In this document: in pieces, positions 7,916-16,457 of the stretch | Numbering within the stretch: position 1 is the first letter of the stretch | How the letters are laid out: the number at the start of each line of letters is the position of its first letter | NCBI GenBank assembly: GCA_947499715.1 | Contig: CANMPL010000006.1 | Coordinates: 62,001 to 126,000, forward strand | From: an uncultured Paracoccaceae bacterium | GTDB lineage: Bacteria; Pseudomonadota; Alphaproteobacteria; Rhodobacterales; Rhodobacteraceae | Length of the DNA stretch: 64,000 nt | Reading direction: 5' to 3' | Translations under genes and position numbers: made by a program | The notes under the pieces: generated by a model | The model's input: the letters and a program-made list of their open reading frames with translations, nothing else | Databases searched by the model: none | What the model was told of the DNA's origin: nothing

Positions 7916-8238
7916 TGTTTTCTCCATGTTGAGTCCGTCTTATCTTCGATCGCTGGCCATGATGCGTCTTATTGCACAACTTTTGTGACCTTCTGGCGTG
8001 GCCGCGACCTCGCGTGGATCATCTGACGCGATTGCTTGGCACCTTTCAAGGCATAGGCGGGCACGGATCGCACTTTTCACAGGCGCAATCGGTGTGTTGC
8101 CCGAACGTCAGGTGCAATAGGGGACATGTGCTCATGAATTCATCTGAATTATCAGTGTTTTAGGCTGTTTTGCACTTATGTGTCGTGCGATCAGTCCAGA
8201 TTGCGGCCAATCGTCAGTCCAGATGTAAACGGTTGCAT
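7916..8238. other. Intergenic region without a gene
   Basis: This is the upstream region of the taurine-type operon and the downstream region of the polymerase-like gene. I found no supported reading frame, clear palindrome or terminator with a T-run. Confidence 0.4.
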
Positions 8239-9552
8239 TTAGGCCGGTTGCGCCATTTGCGACCGACTCGCCGTGATCCTGAAGAAGGTGGCAACGGCAA
8301 AAAGGGGCACCACCAGCAACACATAGCTTTGGACAAAGCCAAAGTTCACGCCGCCCTGAAGCACCTGTAGCGGAATAGCGATGCCCACCGTCGCGGCCCA
8401 GGGATCTTGGGGGGCATAACGATAGGTCGTATCCATCATCGCCACCACAAGGCCCGAAACAAGCGCGCCCAGCACGATGCCGATATAGCCAAAGTTCACA
8501 TACCAGCTTCCCATCGCGGTGATCGGCCAACCATTGACGCGTGTCGGCTCATAGACCCTGCGGAACCAGCCGCCGATCTGGAATGTTTCCTTCTCCGCCC
8601 AGATAAAGCGCGGCACCCATGCCAGAAGACCGTTGATCGCGTCCCGGCCTTCCCGGAAATCGAACATCACCCCGGCATCACGCAACGCCAGCAAATAGGC
8701 GTCAAACTGGTTAAAATGCAAAGAGGCCGAGATCCGCAACCAGAAGTCAAAGTTGTTGCCGGTGTCGCGGCCAACAACCTCGCTGACCAGCAGGTTGCGC
8801 AATTGCTTGAGCCCCTCAAGCGCGCTCAGCGCCAAAAGGCCCGCAATCAGGATTTCGGCAAGGCTCAGCCTGCGGATATAGACGTGGTAGGTGATCCCAA
8901 AGGACAGTGTCATGATCGCAATGTTAAAGCGGTTGCCCCACAGGTAGTTGACGCCAAAATTGACAAGGATCAGTGCAAAAAACACCCAAGGTTTCGGCAT
9001 CCCCGGCGCGCCGGTCAGGGCAGACCGCTTTGACAGCATGAACCCATAGATCAGTAGCGCGACGGCCAAGGTTCCGATCTCGCGCAGCACGAACAACCCC
9101 TTCAGCTCTTTGCCGATCTTCACCGCAAAGACAAACTGCGGAATACCGCCTGCGCGGCTGACCAGATAACCCGTGCAGGCCAGGTTCAGCAACGTCAGCC
9201 CGACCACCACCAAAACCAGCATCTGCGGGCTGGGCAGGACCCTCATTTTTGGAAAGATCCGCCGCCCCATGTCGTGACCCGACAGGGACATCGCGGTGAT
9301 CGTGATCGTCACGATCCACACCGTTGTCAGCAGCAGTGCATCGGCCATCAGGTCCCAGGATTCCATCGCAAACCATGCATAGGGCGATGGGCGGTCCAAC
9401 CCGAAAAAGAACATCAGCGGCCGCAGCATCACCAGAATGCACAGGATCAGGCAAACCGCGACACCGGCCAGCCGCACTTGCCGCAGATTGATCACCGCAC
9501 TGCTTGCCAGTGCCGTGAAACAAATTAGCCATGCGCCGACAGCCAGTAACAT
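8239..9552 (-). CDS. O-antigen/oligosaccharide polymerase-like membrane protein
   Basis: A 437-residue integral membrane protein with about ten to twelve hydrophobic helices. Towards the C-terminal half there is a large polar loop (from about 255 to 345, with charged motifs such as FREGRDAINGLLAWVPRFIWAEKE) before the last helices. This topology, plus the WVPRFIW..K segment, resembles Wzy-type repeat-unit polymerases that join glycan units on the periplasmic side. Sequence conservation in this group is poor, so the identification rests on topology and local similarity. It follows mipZ by 58 bp on the same strand and may share its transcript. No other glycan genes are adjacent. Substrate unknown. 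Confidence 0.6.
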   Translation of the reverse strand: MLLAVGAWLICFTALASSAVINLRQVRLAGVAVCLILCILVMLRPLMFFFGLDRPSPYAWFAMESWDLMADALLLTTVWIVTITITAMSLSGHDMGRRIFPKMRVLPSPQMLVLVVVGLTLLNLACTGYLVSRAGGIPQFVFAVKIGKELKGLFVLREIGTLAVALLIYGFMLSKRSALTGAPGMPKPWVFFALILVNFGVNYLWGNRFNIAIMTLSFGITYHVYIRRLSLAEILIAGLLALSALEGLKQLRNLLVSEVVGRDTGNNFDFWLRISASLHFNQFDAYLLALRDAGVMFDFREGRDAINGLLAWVPRFIWAEKETFQIGGWFRRVYEPTRVNGWPITAMGSWYVNFGYIGIVLGALVSGLVVAMMDTTYRYAPQDPWAATVGIAIPLQVLQGGVNFGFVQSYVLLVVPLFAVATFFRITASRSQMAQPA

Positions 9553-9610
9553 CGTGGCCTTACGCCCCTTGCGATTGGATCACTCTGGCGCCTTTAAGCC
9601 AGAACAGCGC

Positions 9611-10420
9611 CTAGAAGTCGACCGTCACGCCCGGCAGGTTCAACTCTCGGATCAATTCGCGCAATTCGTTGCGCGCCGCCACGTTCGAGATGTTCAGCCC
9701 CTTGACCCCGATATCGCGCAGATCAAGCAGGGTCAGGCCGCGCGGGAACAGCTCGCGAAAGATGACACGCTCGTTGAACCCCGGTGCGGTGCGGAACCCG
9801 ATGCGCTTTGCCAGCTTGGCAATGACGCGGGCCATCTTTTCCTTGTTGACCATTTGCTGCGCGCCCATGCGGTTGCGCACCACGATCCAGTCAATCGGCG
9901 TCAGCCCGGCCTGCGCGCGCAATTGCCGCGCGTTCCAGACCATCTCTGAATAGACGCTTGGGCCGGTGATGTTTTCACCGTCACTGTCCACATGGGCCAG
10001 CAGGTCAAAATCAATGAAACTGTCGTTGAGCGGCGTGATCAGCGTATCGGCCAACGAATGCGCGACCTGAGACAGACGCGTATGGCTTCCGGGGCAGTCG
10101 ATCAGGATGAAATCGCAATCGGGTTCCAGCCCCGCGACGGCCATGCTCAACCGGTGGTCATAGACATTCACACCGGGATCAAGGCTCGCCTTGTCGATCT
10201 CTGGCAAGTCCACGTAATCGGGCGTTGGCAGGTCCAGACCTTCCTTGGCCATGAATGCGCGCCTGTTGGCGACATAGCGGCCCATGGTCTTTTGCCGCAA
10301 ATCCAGATCCAGTGTGCCAACCTTGTGACCCATCCGCGACAGCGCCGTCGCCACATGCATCGCCACGGTCGATTTGCCCGCGCCGCCCTTTTCGTTGCCC
10401 ACGACGATGATATGCGCCAC
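9611..10420 (-). CDS. mipZ: MipZ, division-plane positioning ATPase
   Basis: MipZ is a ParA-like ATPase that forms a bipolar gradient with ParB and keeps FtsZ away from the poles in alphaproteobacteria. The protein begins MAHIIVVGNEKGGAGKST, with the deviant Walker A at residues 11-18, followed by LDLDLRQKTMGRY, a MipZ hallmark, and the Walker B-type segment FILIDCPG around residues 104-111. Its 269 residues match the family. It is monocistronic or leads the membrane-protein gene; it diverges from the helicase gene. Ordinary ParA proteins lack the DLDLRQ segment. Confidence 0.92.
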   Translation of the reverse strand: MAHIIVVGNEKGGAGKSTVAMHVATALSRMGHKVGTLDLDLRQKTMGRYVANRRAFMAKEGLDLPTPDYVDLPEIDKASLDPGVNVYDHRLSMAVAGLEPDCDFILIDCPGSHTRLSQVAHSLADTLITPLNDSFIDFDLLAHVDSDGENITGPSVYSEMVWNARQLRAQAGLTPIDWIVVRNRMGAQQMVNKEKMARVIAKLAKRIGFRTAPGFNERVIFRELFPRGLTLLDLRDIGVKGLNISNVAARNELRELIRELNLPGVTVDF

Positions 10421-10724
10421 TGCTTTGCCCCTTACCGGATTTTGACGCCACTATATGTTGGGCCGCGCGACAGGGAAAGCGGATGCGACCCGGCGGCACA
10501 CTTTTTTCTCAGACCTTGACTTCACAGCCACAAAGCCTCATGTGCCCCTCAACCGGGATGCGCCCTGCCGCGTGAGCAGAGCGATCAAATTCGTCAAGCG
10601 CCCCGATCACAGGTTCCCAAATTCACGCAGGGGGTCCGACGCCATGACGGCGTTACCACTGCAACGGGCGCGCGATGCGCTCAAGAACCCATTTGTGCGG
10701 GCGATGCCCGCCGGAAAGAACGAC
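10421..10724. other. Divergent region between mipZ and the helicase gene
   Basis: No separate gene is supported. An alternative in-frame ATG for the helicase at 10644, with AGGGGG nine bases upstream, would extend that protein by 27 residues into this region. Confidence 0.4.
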
Positions 10725-12047
10725 ATGGACTTTGATATGCTGGGCCTCGCGCCCCGTCTTGTGGCGAAGCTCGCCGAACAGGGCATTACCGACCCGACAC
10801 CTATTCAGAAACAGGCCATCCCGCATGCGATGCAGGGCCGCGATGTCATGGGCCTTGCCCAGACCGGCACCGGCAAGACGGCGGCCTTTGGCCTGCCGAT
10901 GATTGATGCGCTGATCAAGGCAGGCACCAAACCTGCCCCCAAAACCGCACGCGGCCTGATCCTTGCGCCAACGCGCGAGCTGGCCAAACAAATCGCCGAT
11001 AACCTGACCGCCTATACCAAGGGCAGCCACCTCAAGGTCGCGCTTGTGGTTGGTGGTGCAGGGATCGTCGCACAGCAAAAGCGCCTGCAAAACGGCGTTG
11101 ACCTGCTGGTCGCCACCCCCGGTCGCCTGATCGACCTGCTGGACCGCAAGGCCGTGCGCCTGAATGAAACCATCTATCTGGTGCTGGACGAGGCCGACCA
11201 GATGCTCGACATGGGCTTTATCCACGCCCTGCGCCAGATCGCGCCGCTTCTGGCTGCGGATCGCCAGACCATGATGTTCTCGGCCACCATGCCGAAACTG
11301 ATGAACGAACTGGCCGATACCTACCTCAAGAACCCTGTGCGCGTGCAGGTGAACCCACCGGGCATGGCGGTCAAGAAGATCGAACAATCGGTGCACTTCG
11401 TCGCTCAGGCCGCGAAGTTCGACATGCTGGTTGAACTCCTTGATGCACACCGTGACGAATTGGCGCTGGTTTTTGGCCGCACCAAACACGGCTGCGAAAA
11501 GATCTATAAGCACCTAGAGAAAAAGGGCTTCGCTGCCGCCTCGATCCACGGCAACAAAAGCCAGGGACAGCGCGAACGCGCGCTCGAGGCATTTAAGACC
11601 GGCAAGGTCCGCGTCCTTGTGGCCACCGATGTGGCGGCTCGTGGCCTCGACATCCCCGGCGTGGCCTTTGTCTATAACTACGACCTGCCGAATGTGGCCG
11701 AAAACTACGTCCACCGCATTGGCCGGACCGCCCGCGCCGGTGCTGATGGTAAGGCCGTGGCACTCGTGGCCCCCGATGAGATGATCGAACTGCAAGACAT
11801 CGAAAAAGCGATGAAGGATACAATTCCCGTCGCCTCTGGCCGTCCTTGGGAAATCCAGCCCGGTCAGAAAAAGCGCCCCAACGGCGGCGGTGGCGGTCGT
11901 GGCCGCGGTCGCGGCGGCCCCGGTGGCGGCGGCGGTGGCGGGAAGCCCAAGCAACAGAACAAGCCCGGCCATACCAACGCCAAACCCGGTGGGGGTCAAC
12001 GCCGTCGTCGGCGCGGTGGTGGTGGCGGCGCCGGCAAGGCCGCGTAG
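10725..12047 (+). CDS. rhlE: DEAD-box RNA helicase, RhlE-like
   Basis: An ATP-dependent RNA helicase involved in RNA remodelling, ribosome assembly or cold adaptation. Two RecA-like domains carry the Q motif (TPIQKQAIP), Walker A AQTGTGKTAA, PTRELA, the DEAD box written DEAD, SAT, and the C-terminal domain motifs ATDVAARGLDIP and YVHRIGRTARAG. The last ~60 residues are a Gly/Arg/Lys-rich tail that would bind RNA non-specifically. I chose the start MDFDMLGL at 10725 because it aligns with relatives and has GGAAAG six bases upstream; 10644 is a credible alternative. A GC hairpin follows the stop. Symbol rhlE is the closest named family and not certain. Confidence 0.9.
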   Translation: MDFDMLGLAPRLVAKLAEQGITDPTPIQKQAIPHAMQGRDVMGLAQTGTGKTAAFGLPMIDALIKAGTKPAPKTARGLILAPTRELAKQIADNLTAYTKGSHLKVALVVGGAGIVAQQKRLQNGVDLLVATPGRLIDLLDRKAVRLNETIYLVLDEADQMLDMGFIHALRQIAPLLAADRQTMMFSATMPKLMNELADTYLKNPVRVQVNPPGMAVKKIEQSVHFVAQAAKFDMLVELLDAHRDELALVFGRTKHGCEKIYKHLEKKGFAAASIHGNKSQGQRERALEAFKTGKVRVLVATDVAARGLDIPGVAFVYNYDLPNVAENYVHRIGRTARAGADGKAVALVAPDEMIELQDIEKAMKDTIPVASGRPWEIQPGQKKRPNGGGGGRGRGRGGPGGGGGGGKPKQQNKPGHTNAKPGGGQRRRRRGGGGGAGKAA

Positions 12048-12073
12048 GCCGGGCTTCAGACCGGCAGCGACCC

Positions 12074-12097
12074 GGACGCCCCCAAACCGGGGCGTCC
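12074..12097 (+). terminator. GC-rich hairpin after the helicase gene
   Basis: A 9-bp stem (GGACGCCCC/GGGGCGTCC) with a six-base loop lies 26 bp after the helicase stop. It lacks a T-run, so it may be a weak terminator or an mRNA-end stabiliser. Confidence 0.45.
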
Positions 12098-12125
12098 CCG
12101 GCCAAGATGATGCAAAGCTGATCTC

Positions 12126-12647
12126 ATGACCGCCCAAAGCTACGATTTCCGCCGTGCAACGATGGATGACATCCGCCTGCTTATGACGTGGCAAGCGCAC
12201 CCGCATGTCAGCGCATGGTGGGATGCGGATGAACCCTACGACAAAGTAGAGCTCAGCGACCCGCGCGTCGCGCGCTGGATCGTCTCGACCAATGGCCGCC
12301 CATTTGCTTTCATGCAGGACTACACCGTGCATGGCTGGGCCGATCATCACTTTGCCGACCTTCCAAAAGGTACGCGTGGCATCGACCAGTATATCGGCGA
12401 TCCCAACATGATCGGGGCAGGGCACGGCACGGCGTTTATTGGCGCAAGGATGCAGGCACTTTTTGCGGCTGGCGCACCCGTCATCGCGACCGATCCGCAT
12501 CCCGATAATCAACGTGCAATCACGGTCTACGCAAAGCTCGGCTTTGTGCCCTTCGGACCACCGCAGCACACCCAATGGGGCTTGATCCTGCCCATGCAGG
12601 CCGCAGCGCCACCGGGCAACCAAATTCTTAACGTTAACAGCACTTAA
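12126..12647 (+). CDS. GNAT acetyltransferase of the AAC(6')/IucB-like group
   Basis: A 173-residue N-acetyltransferase (GNAT fold) using acetyl-CoA. The segment DQYIGDPNMIGAGHGTAFI near residues 93-111 is the signature of the Acetyltransf_8 group, which includes aminoglycoside 6'-acetyltransferases and siderophore acyltransferases. The chain also has DPHPDNQRAITVYAKLGF, the usual C-terminal GNAT motif. Whether it modifies an antibiotic or a metabolite cannot be told. The C-terminal VNST and the stop codon are supplied by a dispersed repeat element beginning at 12633, so the original 3' end may have been replaced. It follows the helicase gene and may be co-transcribed. Confidence 0.8.
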   Translation: MTAQSYDFRRATMDDIRLLMTWQAHPHVSAWWDADEPYDKVELSDPRVARWIVSTNGRPFAFMQDYTVHGWADHHFADLPKGTRGIDQYIGDPNMIGAGHGTAFIGARMQALFAAGAPVIATDPHPDNQRAITVYAKLGFVPFGPPQHTQWGLILPMQAAAPPGNQILNVNST

Positions 12648-12714
12648 CACTTTCATGCGCATGGGATGTGCATGGGTTGTGTATGGTTTGTGACCATCGG
12701 AACGGCGCGTTAAC
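12633..12714 (+). repeat. 82-bp dispersed element with GTTAAC ends
   Basis: The element starts and ends with GTTAAC and contains three degenerate copies of an 11-12-base unit (GCATGGGTTGTG-like). A homologous 81-bp copy lies inside glcF at 42902-42982 in the opposite orientation: GTTAAC, then 21 bases, then the three units, then about 15 bases and GTTAA. The first 15 bases encode the last four codons and stop of the acetyltransferase gene. Confidence 0.75.
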
Positions 12715-12732
12715 CCGCGCCTTTGGGCCAAC

Positions 12733-12763
12733 GAAAAACGCCGCCCCGATCCGGGACGGCGTT
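12733..12763 (-). terminator. Intrinsic terminator of rplS-rpmE
   Basis: On the minus strand an 11-bp stem with one mismatch (12753-12763 with 12737-12747) ends in a run of five T. It is 37 bp downstream of rpmE. Confidence 0.85.
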
Positions 12764-12799
12764 GATCTTGTAAGGTGGGCAACTGCCCACCGCGCGGTC

Positions 12800-13021
12800 T
12801 TAGAAACCCAGACCGGCGTACTTGTTTTTGAACTTGGACACACGGCCACCGGCGTCCATCAGACGCGTGCCGCCACCGGTCCATGCAGGGTGCACGGATG
12901 GGTCGATATCAAGCGACATCTGATCGCCTTCTTTGCCCCAAGTGGACTTCATCTGCACCACTGTGCCATCGGTCATTTTGACATCGATAACGTGGTAGTC
13001 TGGGTGAATATCTTTTTTCAT
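12800..13021 (-). CDS. rpmE: Ribosomal protein bL31
   Basis: A 73-residue large-subunit ribosomal protein, starting [20 protein letters not shown], the typical L31 opening. It lacks the Cys-rich zinc-binding CxxC set, so it is a zinc-independent form, as is common in this family of bacteria. It begins 12 bp after the rplS stop and is followed by a terminator, so the two genes form a short ribosomal operon. Confidence 0.97.
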   Translation of the reverse strand: MKKDIHPDYHVIDVKMTDGTVVQMKSTWGKEGDQMSLDIDPSVHPAWTGGGTRLMDAGGRVSKFKNKYAGLGF

Positions 13022-13033
13022 CAGTACGTTACC

Positions 13034-13417
13034 TTATGCTTCGGCGCCCTTGGGCGCTTTGTAGTTGGTGACCTCGGCGATACGTGCGGACTTACCACGA
13101 CGGCTGCGGAGGTAATACAGCTTCGCACGGCGGACCTTACCGCGGCGCACGACGGTGATGCTGTCGATGTTGGTGGAATGCAGCGGGAAAACACGTTCCA
13201 CGCCTTCACCAAAGGAAATCTTGCGCACGGTGAACGATCCGGCAATTCCGCCACCGTTCTTGCGTGCAATGCAGACGCCTTCGTAATTCTGAACCCGTGT
13301 GCGGGTGCCTTCGGTCACTTTGTAACCGACGCGGATGGTGTCACCCGCCTTAAAATCGGGGATGTCTTTCCCCAGCGCAGCAACCTGCTCCGCTTCGATT
13401 TGTGCAATCAGATCCAT
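13034..13417 (-). CDS. rplS: Ribosomal protein bL19
   Basis: The 127-residue L19 protein lies at the interface of the ribosomal subunits. It has the standard segments [44 protein letters not shown] and VERVFPLHS, and ends in an alphaproteobacterial ALA/GLU tail. AAGGAG lies seven bases before the ATG. It is separated from trmD by 252 bp that contain a possible structured leader (stem 13527-13578), so rplS seems to have its own promoter or attenuator. Confidence 0.97.
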   Translation of the reverse strand: MDLIAQIEAEQVAALGKDIPDFKAGDTIRVGYKVTEGTRTRVQNYEGVCIARKNGGGIAGSFTVRKISFGEGVERVFPLHSTNIDSITVVRRGKVRRAKLYYLRSRRGKSARIAEVTNYKAPKGAEA

Positions 13418-13526
13418 CTGATAGCTCCTTGATATAGCACGGGTTTTCCCGCGACGTGTCTTGTGTCGTCCAGCGCTCTGTGTCGTTTTCCGGGTCCACC
13501 GCAGTGCCCGCCAGAGATGTCGTCAA

Positions 13527-13578
13527 CTTTCGTTTGGGCGGTTGTCCGGCCTTGCTGGTAAGGGGACCCCAACGAAAG
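13527..13578 (-). other. Stem-loop in the rplS leader
   Basis: CTTTCGTT plus GGG (13527-13538, one bulged T) pairs with CCC plus AACGAAAG (13568-13578), enclosing about 29 bases. It lies 110-160 bases upstream of the L19 start, where an autoregulatory leader might be expected. No T-run follows. Confidence 0.35.
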
Positions 13579-13669
13579 GGCGCTTAGCATCCAGCGGTTC
13601 CATAAACCTGCACCCGGAATCAGCAAGCCGACCGGGAACAGCGCCTTCTAGGCCCAATGGCCCATGTAA

Positions 13670-14479
13670 TCAAGGGGCTTTGCGGTCGTTGCGGGCCTGA
13701 TGGGCCGCCCAAAGATCGGGTCGCCTGTCGGCGGTGATCCGTTCAGACATCTTGCGCCGCCATTCGGCGATCTTGGCATGATTGCCCGACAGCAAAACCT
13801 CTGGGATATCAAGGCCCTGCCATGTGGCGGGTTTGGTGAATTGCGGATGTTCCAGCAACCCGTCGCTAAAGCTTTCTTCAACCGCAGAGGCCTGATTGCC
13901 CAGCACGCCGGGCAGCAGTCGCACCGTGGCATCCAGCATGGCTTGGGCGGCAATCTCTCCGCCCGTCAATACGAAATCGCCAAGGCTCACCTCTTGGATG
14001 CCAAAGTGGTGCAGCACCCGTTCGTCGACGCCCTCAAACCGACCGCACAATAGCGTGACGCCATCGCCGCGCGCCCAATTCTGCGCGGTGGTTTGCGTGA
14101 ACGGCGCACCCCTTGGAGACAAGTAAACAAGGGGGCTCACGCCCTTTGCGGCGGCCTGCGCATCAAGGATTGCGCGTTCCAAAACATCCGCCCGCAGCAC
14201 CATGCCAGCCCCGCCACCCGCAGGTGTGTCATCGACATTGCGATGTTTGCCGATGCCGTAACGCCGCAGGTCATAGGTCTGCAATTGCCACAGCCCGTCC
14301 TGCAAGGCCTTGCCGGTCAGGCTGGCCCCCAGAACCCCGGGAAAGGTCTCTGGAAACAGGGTCAAAATCTGCGCGGTCCATGCCCCCGCCAGATCGGGCG
14401 TATCAGTCATCAATTCGCGCGGCTTCAAAGAGGGGCGAGCCGACAGCCGCCCTGCGGATTTTGCTTTCTTTTCAGTCAT
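13670..14479 (-). CDS. trmD: tRNA (guanine-N1)-methyltransferase TrmD
   Basis: TrmD methylates G37 of tRNAs to prevent frameshifting. The SPOUT-class protein shows YGIGKHRNVDDTPAGGGAGMVL, the LLCGRFEGVDERV segment and DFVLTGGE, all characteristic knot-region motifs. Its 269 residues include about 30 extra residues at the N-terminus compared with the E. coli protein; this is common in roseobacters. The start at 14479 is supported by an 8-base overlap with the stop of the upstream sulfotransferase gene, which would couple translation. Confidence 0.96.
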   Translation of the reverse strand: MTEKKAKSAGRLSARPSLKPRELMTDTPDLAGAWTAQILTLFPETFPGVLGASLTGKALQDGLWQLQTYDLRRYGIGKHRNVDDTPAGGGAGMVLRADVLERAILDAQAAAKGVSPLVYLSPRGAPFTQTTAQNWARGDGVTLLCGRFEGVDERVLHHFGIQEVSLGDFVLTGGEIAAQAMLDATVRLLPGVLGNQASAVEESFSDGLLEHPQFTKPATWQGLDIPEVLLSGNHAKIAEWRRKMSERITADRRPDLWAAHQARNDRKAP

Positions 14480-15281
14480 CTCTGGCCTTTCGCAACATCC
14501 GATCCTTTTGTCGCTTAAGTGCGATCTTATCCTGACCTGCCCTGTTCATCGCAAGGAATTCGGCCTCTAGCTCAGCACTTTGCCCGACATTGGCGCGCCC
14601 GGCGGCAGGCAGTGTCTCGCGGATATGGGGCGGAATATTCAACAGATCCAGCAAGGCCGCAGCGGGGCCTTCACGCCGCCCGCCGCAGTCTTCAAGCCGG
14701 GCGAAATGCACCGCATCAAGATGCAGCTTGGCCGCGATACTGGCGGATTCCTCGGCCGGGTCACGCAGCTTGGGGAATTGGGCGCGGAAGGTGTCATAAT
14801 CCTCACGCAGGTGGATCGAGCGGACCAGGTGGCCATAAACACTGCGGATCCAGGCCTCTCTCTCGCGCAGGGTGTAGAAATACTCGATCTGCGCGTCCTC
14901 ACCGAAACGCGCACGCAGGGCCGCGACAATCTGCTGGCCGAGTGGGACAGCAGCGGATTCGTAGTCCTTGACCAACCGCCCGAACAGCCGCCGATGGCCG
15001 GGCATCGCACCGCTGAACGTCTCGCGGGACAATACGATCACCGGATCGTCGGGGATGCTGGCGAGAAAACGATCAAGCGCCGTGCGAAAAGCGCGCAGCC
15101 TCCAAGGGTATGGTTTTTGGCCATAAATCCGCGCCGCTGATCCGGCCTTCAGAAATGCAGCCTTGCCATAGAATGTGACAAAGGGCGTCAGGACATCGGC
15201 CTGTTTGGCCATATAGGATTGCAGCGAACTGGTCCCGGTTTTGTGAAATCCGGGGTGCACAATGATGCGCGTGGTCGTCAT
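14472..15281 (-). CDS. Sulfotransferase-like protein
   Basis: A 269-residue protein with the P-loop-like 5'-phosphosulfate-binding motif [13 protein letters not shown] at residues 8-20, typical of PAPS-dependent sulfotransferases. The segment SRETFSGA near residue 86 could contain the second nucleotide-binding serine. The acceptor is unknown; bacterial members sulfate lipids, glycans or small molecules. The gene is embedded in the rpsP-rimM-trmD operon with a 4-base overlap with rimM and an 8-base overlap with trmD, which is unusual company. A second, unrelated sulfotransferase is at 32.8-33.6 kb. Confidence 0.75.
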   Translation of the reverse strand: MTTTRIIVHPGFHKTGTSSLQSYMAKQADVLTPFVTFYGKAAFLKAGSAARIYGQKPYPWRLRAFRTALDRFLASIPDDPVIVLSRETFSGAMPGHRRLFGRLVKDYESAAVPLGQQIVAALRARFGEDAQIEYFYTLREREAWIRSVYGHLVRSIHLREDYDTFRAQFPKLRDPAEESASIAAKLHLDAVHFARLEDCGGRREGPAAALLDLLNIPPHIRETLPAAGRANVGQSAELEAEFLAMNRAGQDKIALKRQKDRMLRKARDD

Positions 15282-15793
15282 GGCGCGGCGAAAAGCCCGT
15301 CTGGCGGGTCTGCGATGATCCGGCCCGAGGCAAGATCAACCGTCGGCACCGCGGCCTGTGTAAACGGCAAAAGCACGGTTTCAGATTGTCCCGGCACGAT
15401 GACTTCGAGCAAATCGCCGGCACCATGGTCCATGACGTTCTTGACCGTACCAAGGGGTTCGCCTCCGCTATCGAGGACGGAAAGCCCAATCAGATCAGCG
15501 TAGTAGTATTCATCATCGGGCAGCGACGGCATAGCGTCGCGCAGGGCATAAAGGCTGACGTTGCGCAGGGCGTCTGCGTCTTCTTTGGTGATCACACCGT
15601 CGATGCGGGCGGTAAAGCCGTTTTTCATCCGACCTGTCAGCACGATCTGATTGAAGGCCCGGCCGCCTTCGGTGGTCAGCGGGGTGTAATCTGCGATGGC
15701 TTCGGGATCAGCGCAAAAGCTTTTCAGGCGCACCTCGCCCTGAACGCCAAAGGCGCCGCCGATGCTGCCTACGATGATCTTATCATTGCTCAT
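15278..15793 (-). CDS. rimM: Ribosome maturation factor RimM
   Basis: RimM binds ribosomal protein S19 and assists maturation of the 30S head. The 171-residue protein has the N-terminal domain beginning [21 protein letters not shown] and the PRC-barrel segment [27 protein letters not shown], followed by the usual [19 protein letters not shown]. It overlaps the small upstream gene (ATGA, 15790-15793) and the downstream sulfotransferase gene (ATGA, 15278-15281), so this is a tightly coupled operon. Confidence 0.97.
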   Translation of the reverse strand: MSNDKIIVGSIGGAFGVQGEVRLKSFCADPEAIADYTPLTTEGGRAFNQIVLTGRMKNGFTARIDGVITKEDADALRNVSLYALRDAMPSLPDDEYYYADLIGLSVLDSGGEPLGTVKNVMDHGAGDLLEVIVPGQSETVLLPFTQAAVPTVDLASGRIIADPPDGLFAAP

Positions 15794-15939
15794 TGCGCTA
15801 TCTTTTCAACAAAGCAGGTGTTGTCGCGCAAGTCCCCGTTTGCATCTTGGCAGGCTGTCCTTGCGTTTTGCTGTTGCAGATATGTGCCTGCAGCAAAGGC
15901 AAGAAAGACCAGGATAACAAGGCGGATCAGGCGAAACAT
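15790..15939 (-). CDS. Small single-pass membrane protein between rpsP and rimM
   Basis: A 49-residue protein: a basic N-terminus (MFRLIRLV), one hydrophobic helix to about residue 18, then a short exported tail with two cysteines (positions 30 and 42) that could form a disulfide. Its stop overlaps the rimM start (ATGA), which strongly argues that it is translated. It lies 54 bp after rpsP, behind a hairpin. I do not recognise the family. A signal-anchored or secreted micro-protein are both possible. Confidence 0.7.
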   Translation of the reverse strand: MFRLIRLVILVFLAFAAGTYLQQQNARTACQDANGDLRDNTCFVEKIAQ

Positions 15940-15959
15940 CTATGATCCCAAAGGGGGAT

Positions 15960-15983
15960 GACCCGGCCCATCAAGGCCGGGTC
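15960..15983 (-). other. Hairpin between rpsP and the small membrane-protein gene
   Basis: GACCCGGCC (15960-15968) pairs with GGCCGGGTC (15975-15983) around a six-base loop. There is no T-run on the minus strand, so it may attenuate rather than end transcription and give more rpsP mRNA than rimM/trmD mRNA. Confidence 0.5.
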
Positions 15984-15993
15984 AATGCATTGC

Positions 15994-16410
15994 TTATTCA
16001 GCGGCTGCTTCTTCAGCAGGTGCTTCTTCTGCGGCAGGCTCTTCTGCGGGTGCAGCAGCAGCTTCGGCAGCAGCAGCGGCTTTGGCTGCTTTTTCTTCGG
16101 CGCGGGCCTGTGCGGCTTTGCCGGGTGTGCCTTTGTTGGGGTTCGCACGCTCTTTTTTCTCAAGAACGCCAGCGGCTTCCAGCATACGGCTGACGCGGTC
16201 GGTAGGCTGTGCGCCCTGGCCCAACCAGTACTGCACGCGCTCCATATCCATTTTCACGCGGTCTTCGCTGTCTTTGGCGAGCAGTGGGTTATATGTGCCC
16301 AGCTTTTCCTTGAAGCGACCGTCGCGTGGCATGCGGCTGTCGGCTGCAACGATTGCATAGTGAGGGCGCTTCTTAGAGCCGCCACGGGCGAGACGAATTT
16401 TCATAGCCAT
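15994..16410 (-). CDS. rpsP: Ribosomal protein bS16
   Basis: Small-subunit protein S16, needed for 30S assembly. The first 80 residues are canonical ([34 protein letters not shown]). After about residue 90 there is a long Ala/Glu/Lys/Pro-rich low-complexity tail, giving 138 residues against 80-90 in most bacteria; such tails are frequent in alphaproteobacteria. AAGGAG lies eight bases before the chosen ATG. First ribosomal gene of the rpsP-rimM-trmD operon, 47 bp after the chorismate mutase gene. Confidence 0.97.
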   Translation of the reverse strand: MAMKIRLARGGSKKRPHYAIVAADSRMPRDGRFKEKLGTYNPLLAKDSEDRVKMDMERVQYWLGQGAQPTDRVSRMLEAAGVLEKKERANPNKGTPGKAAQARAEEKAAKAAAAAEAAAAPAEEPAAEEAPAEEAAAE

Positions 16411-16457
16411 CTGTTTTTCTCCTTAGATGTTCTTTGGTTGCCGGTCTGAAGCCCGGC

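Noticed and set aside
12634-12647. CtrA-type box TTAA-Nx-TTAA
   Set aside because: The spacing is 6 rather than 7 and the site lies inside the dispersed element; no gene starts nearby on either strand.
11514-12884. 456-residue open frame on the minus strand
   Set aside because: Crosses the helicase 3' end, the acetyltransferase gene and a terminator in antisense; composition is not protein-like.
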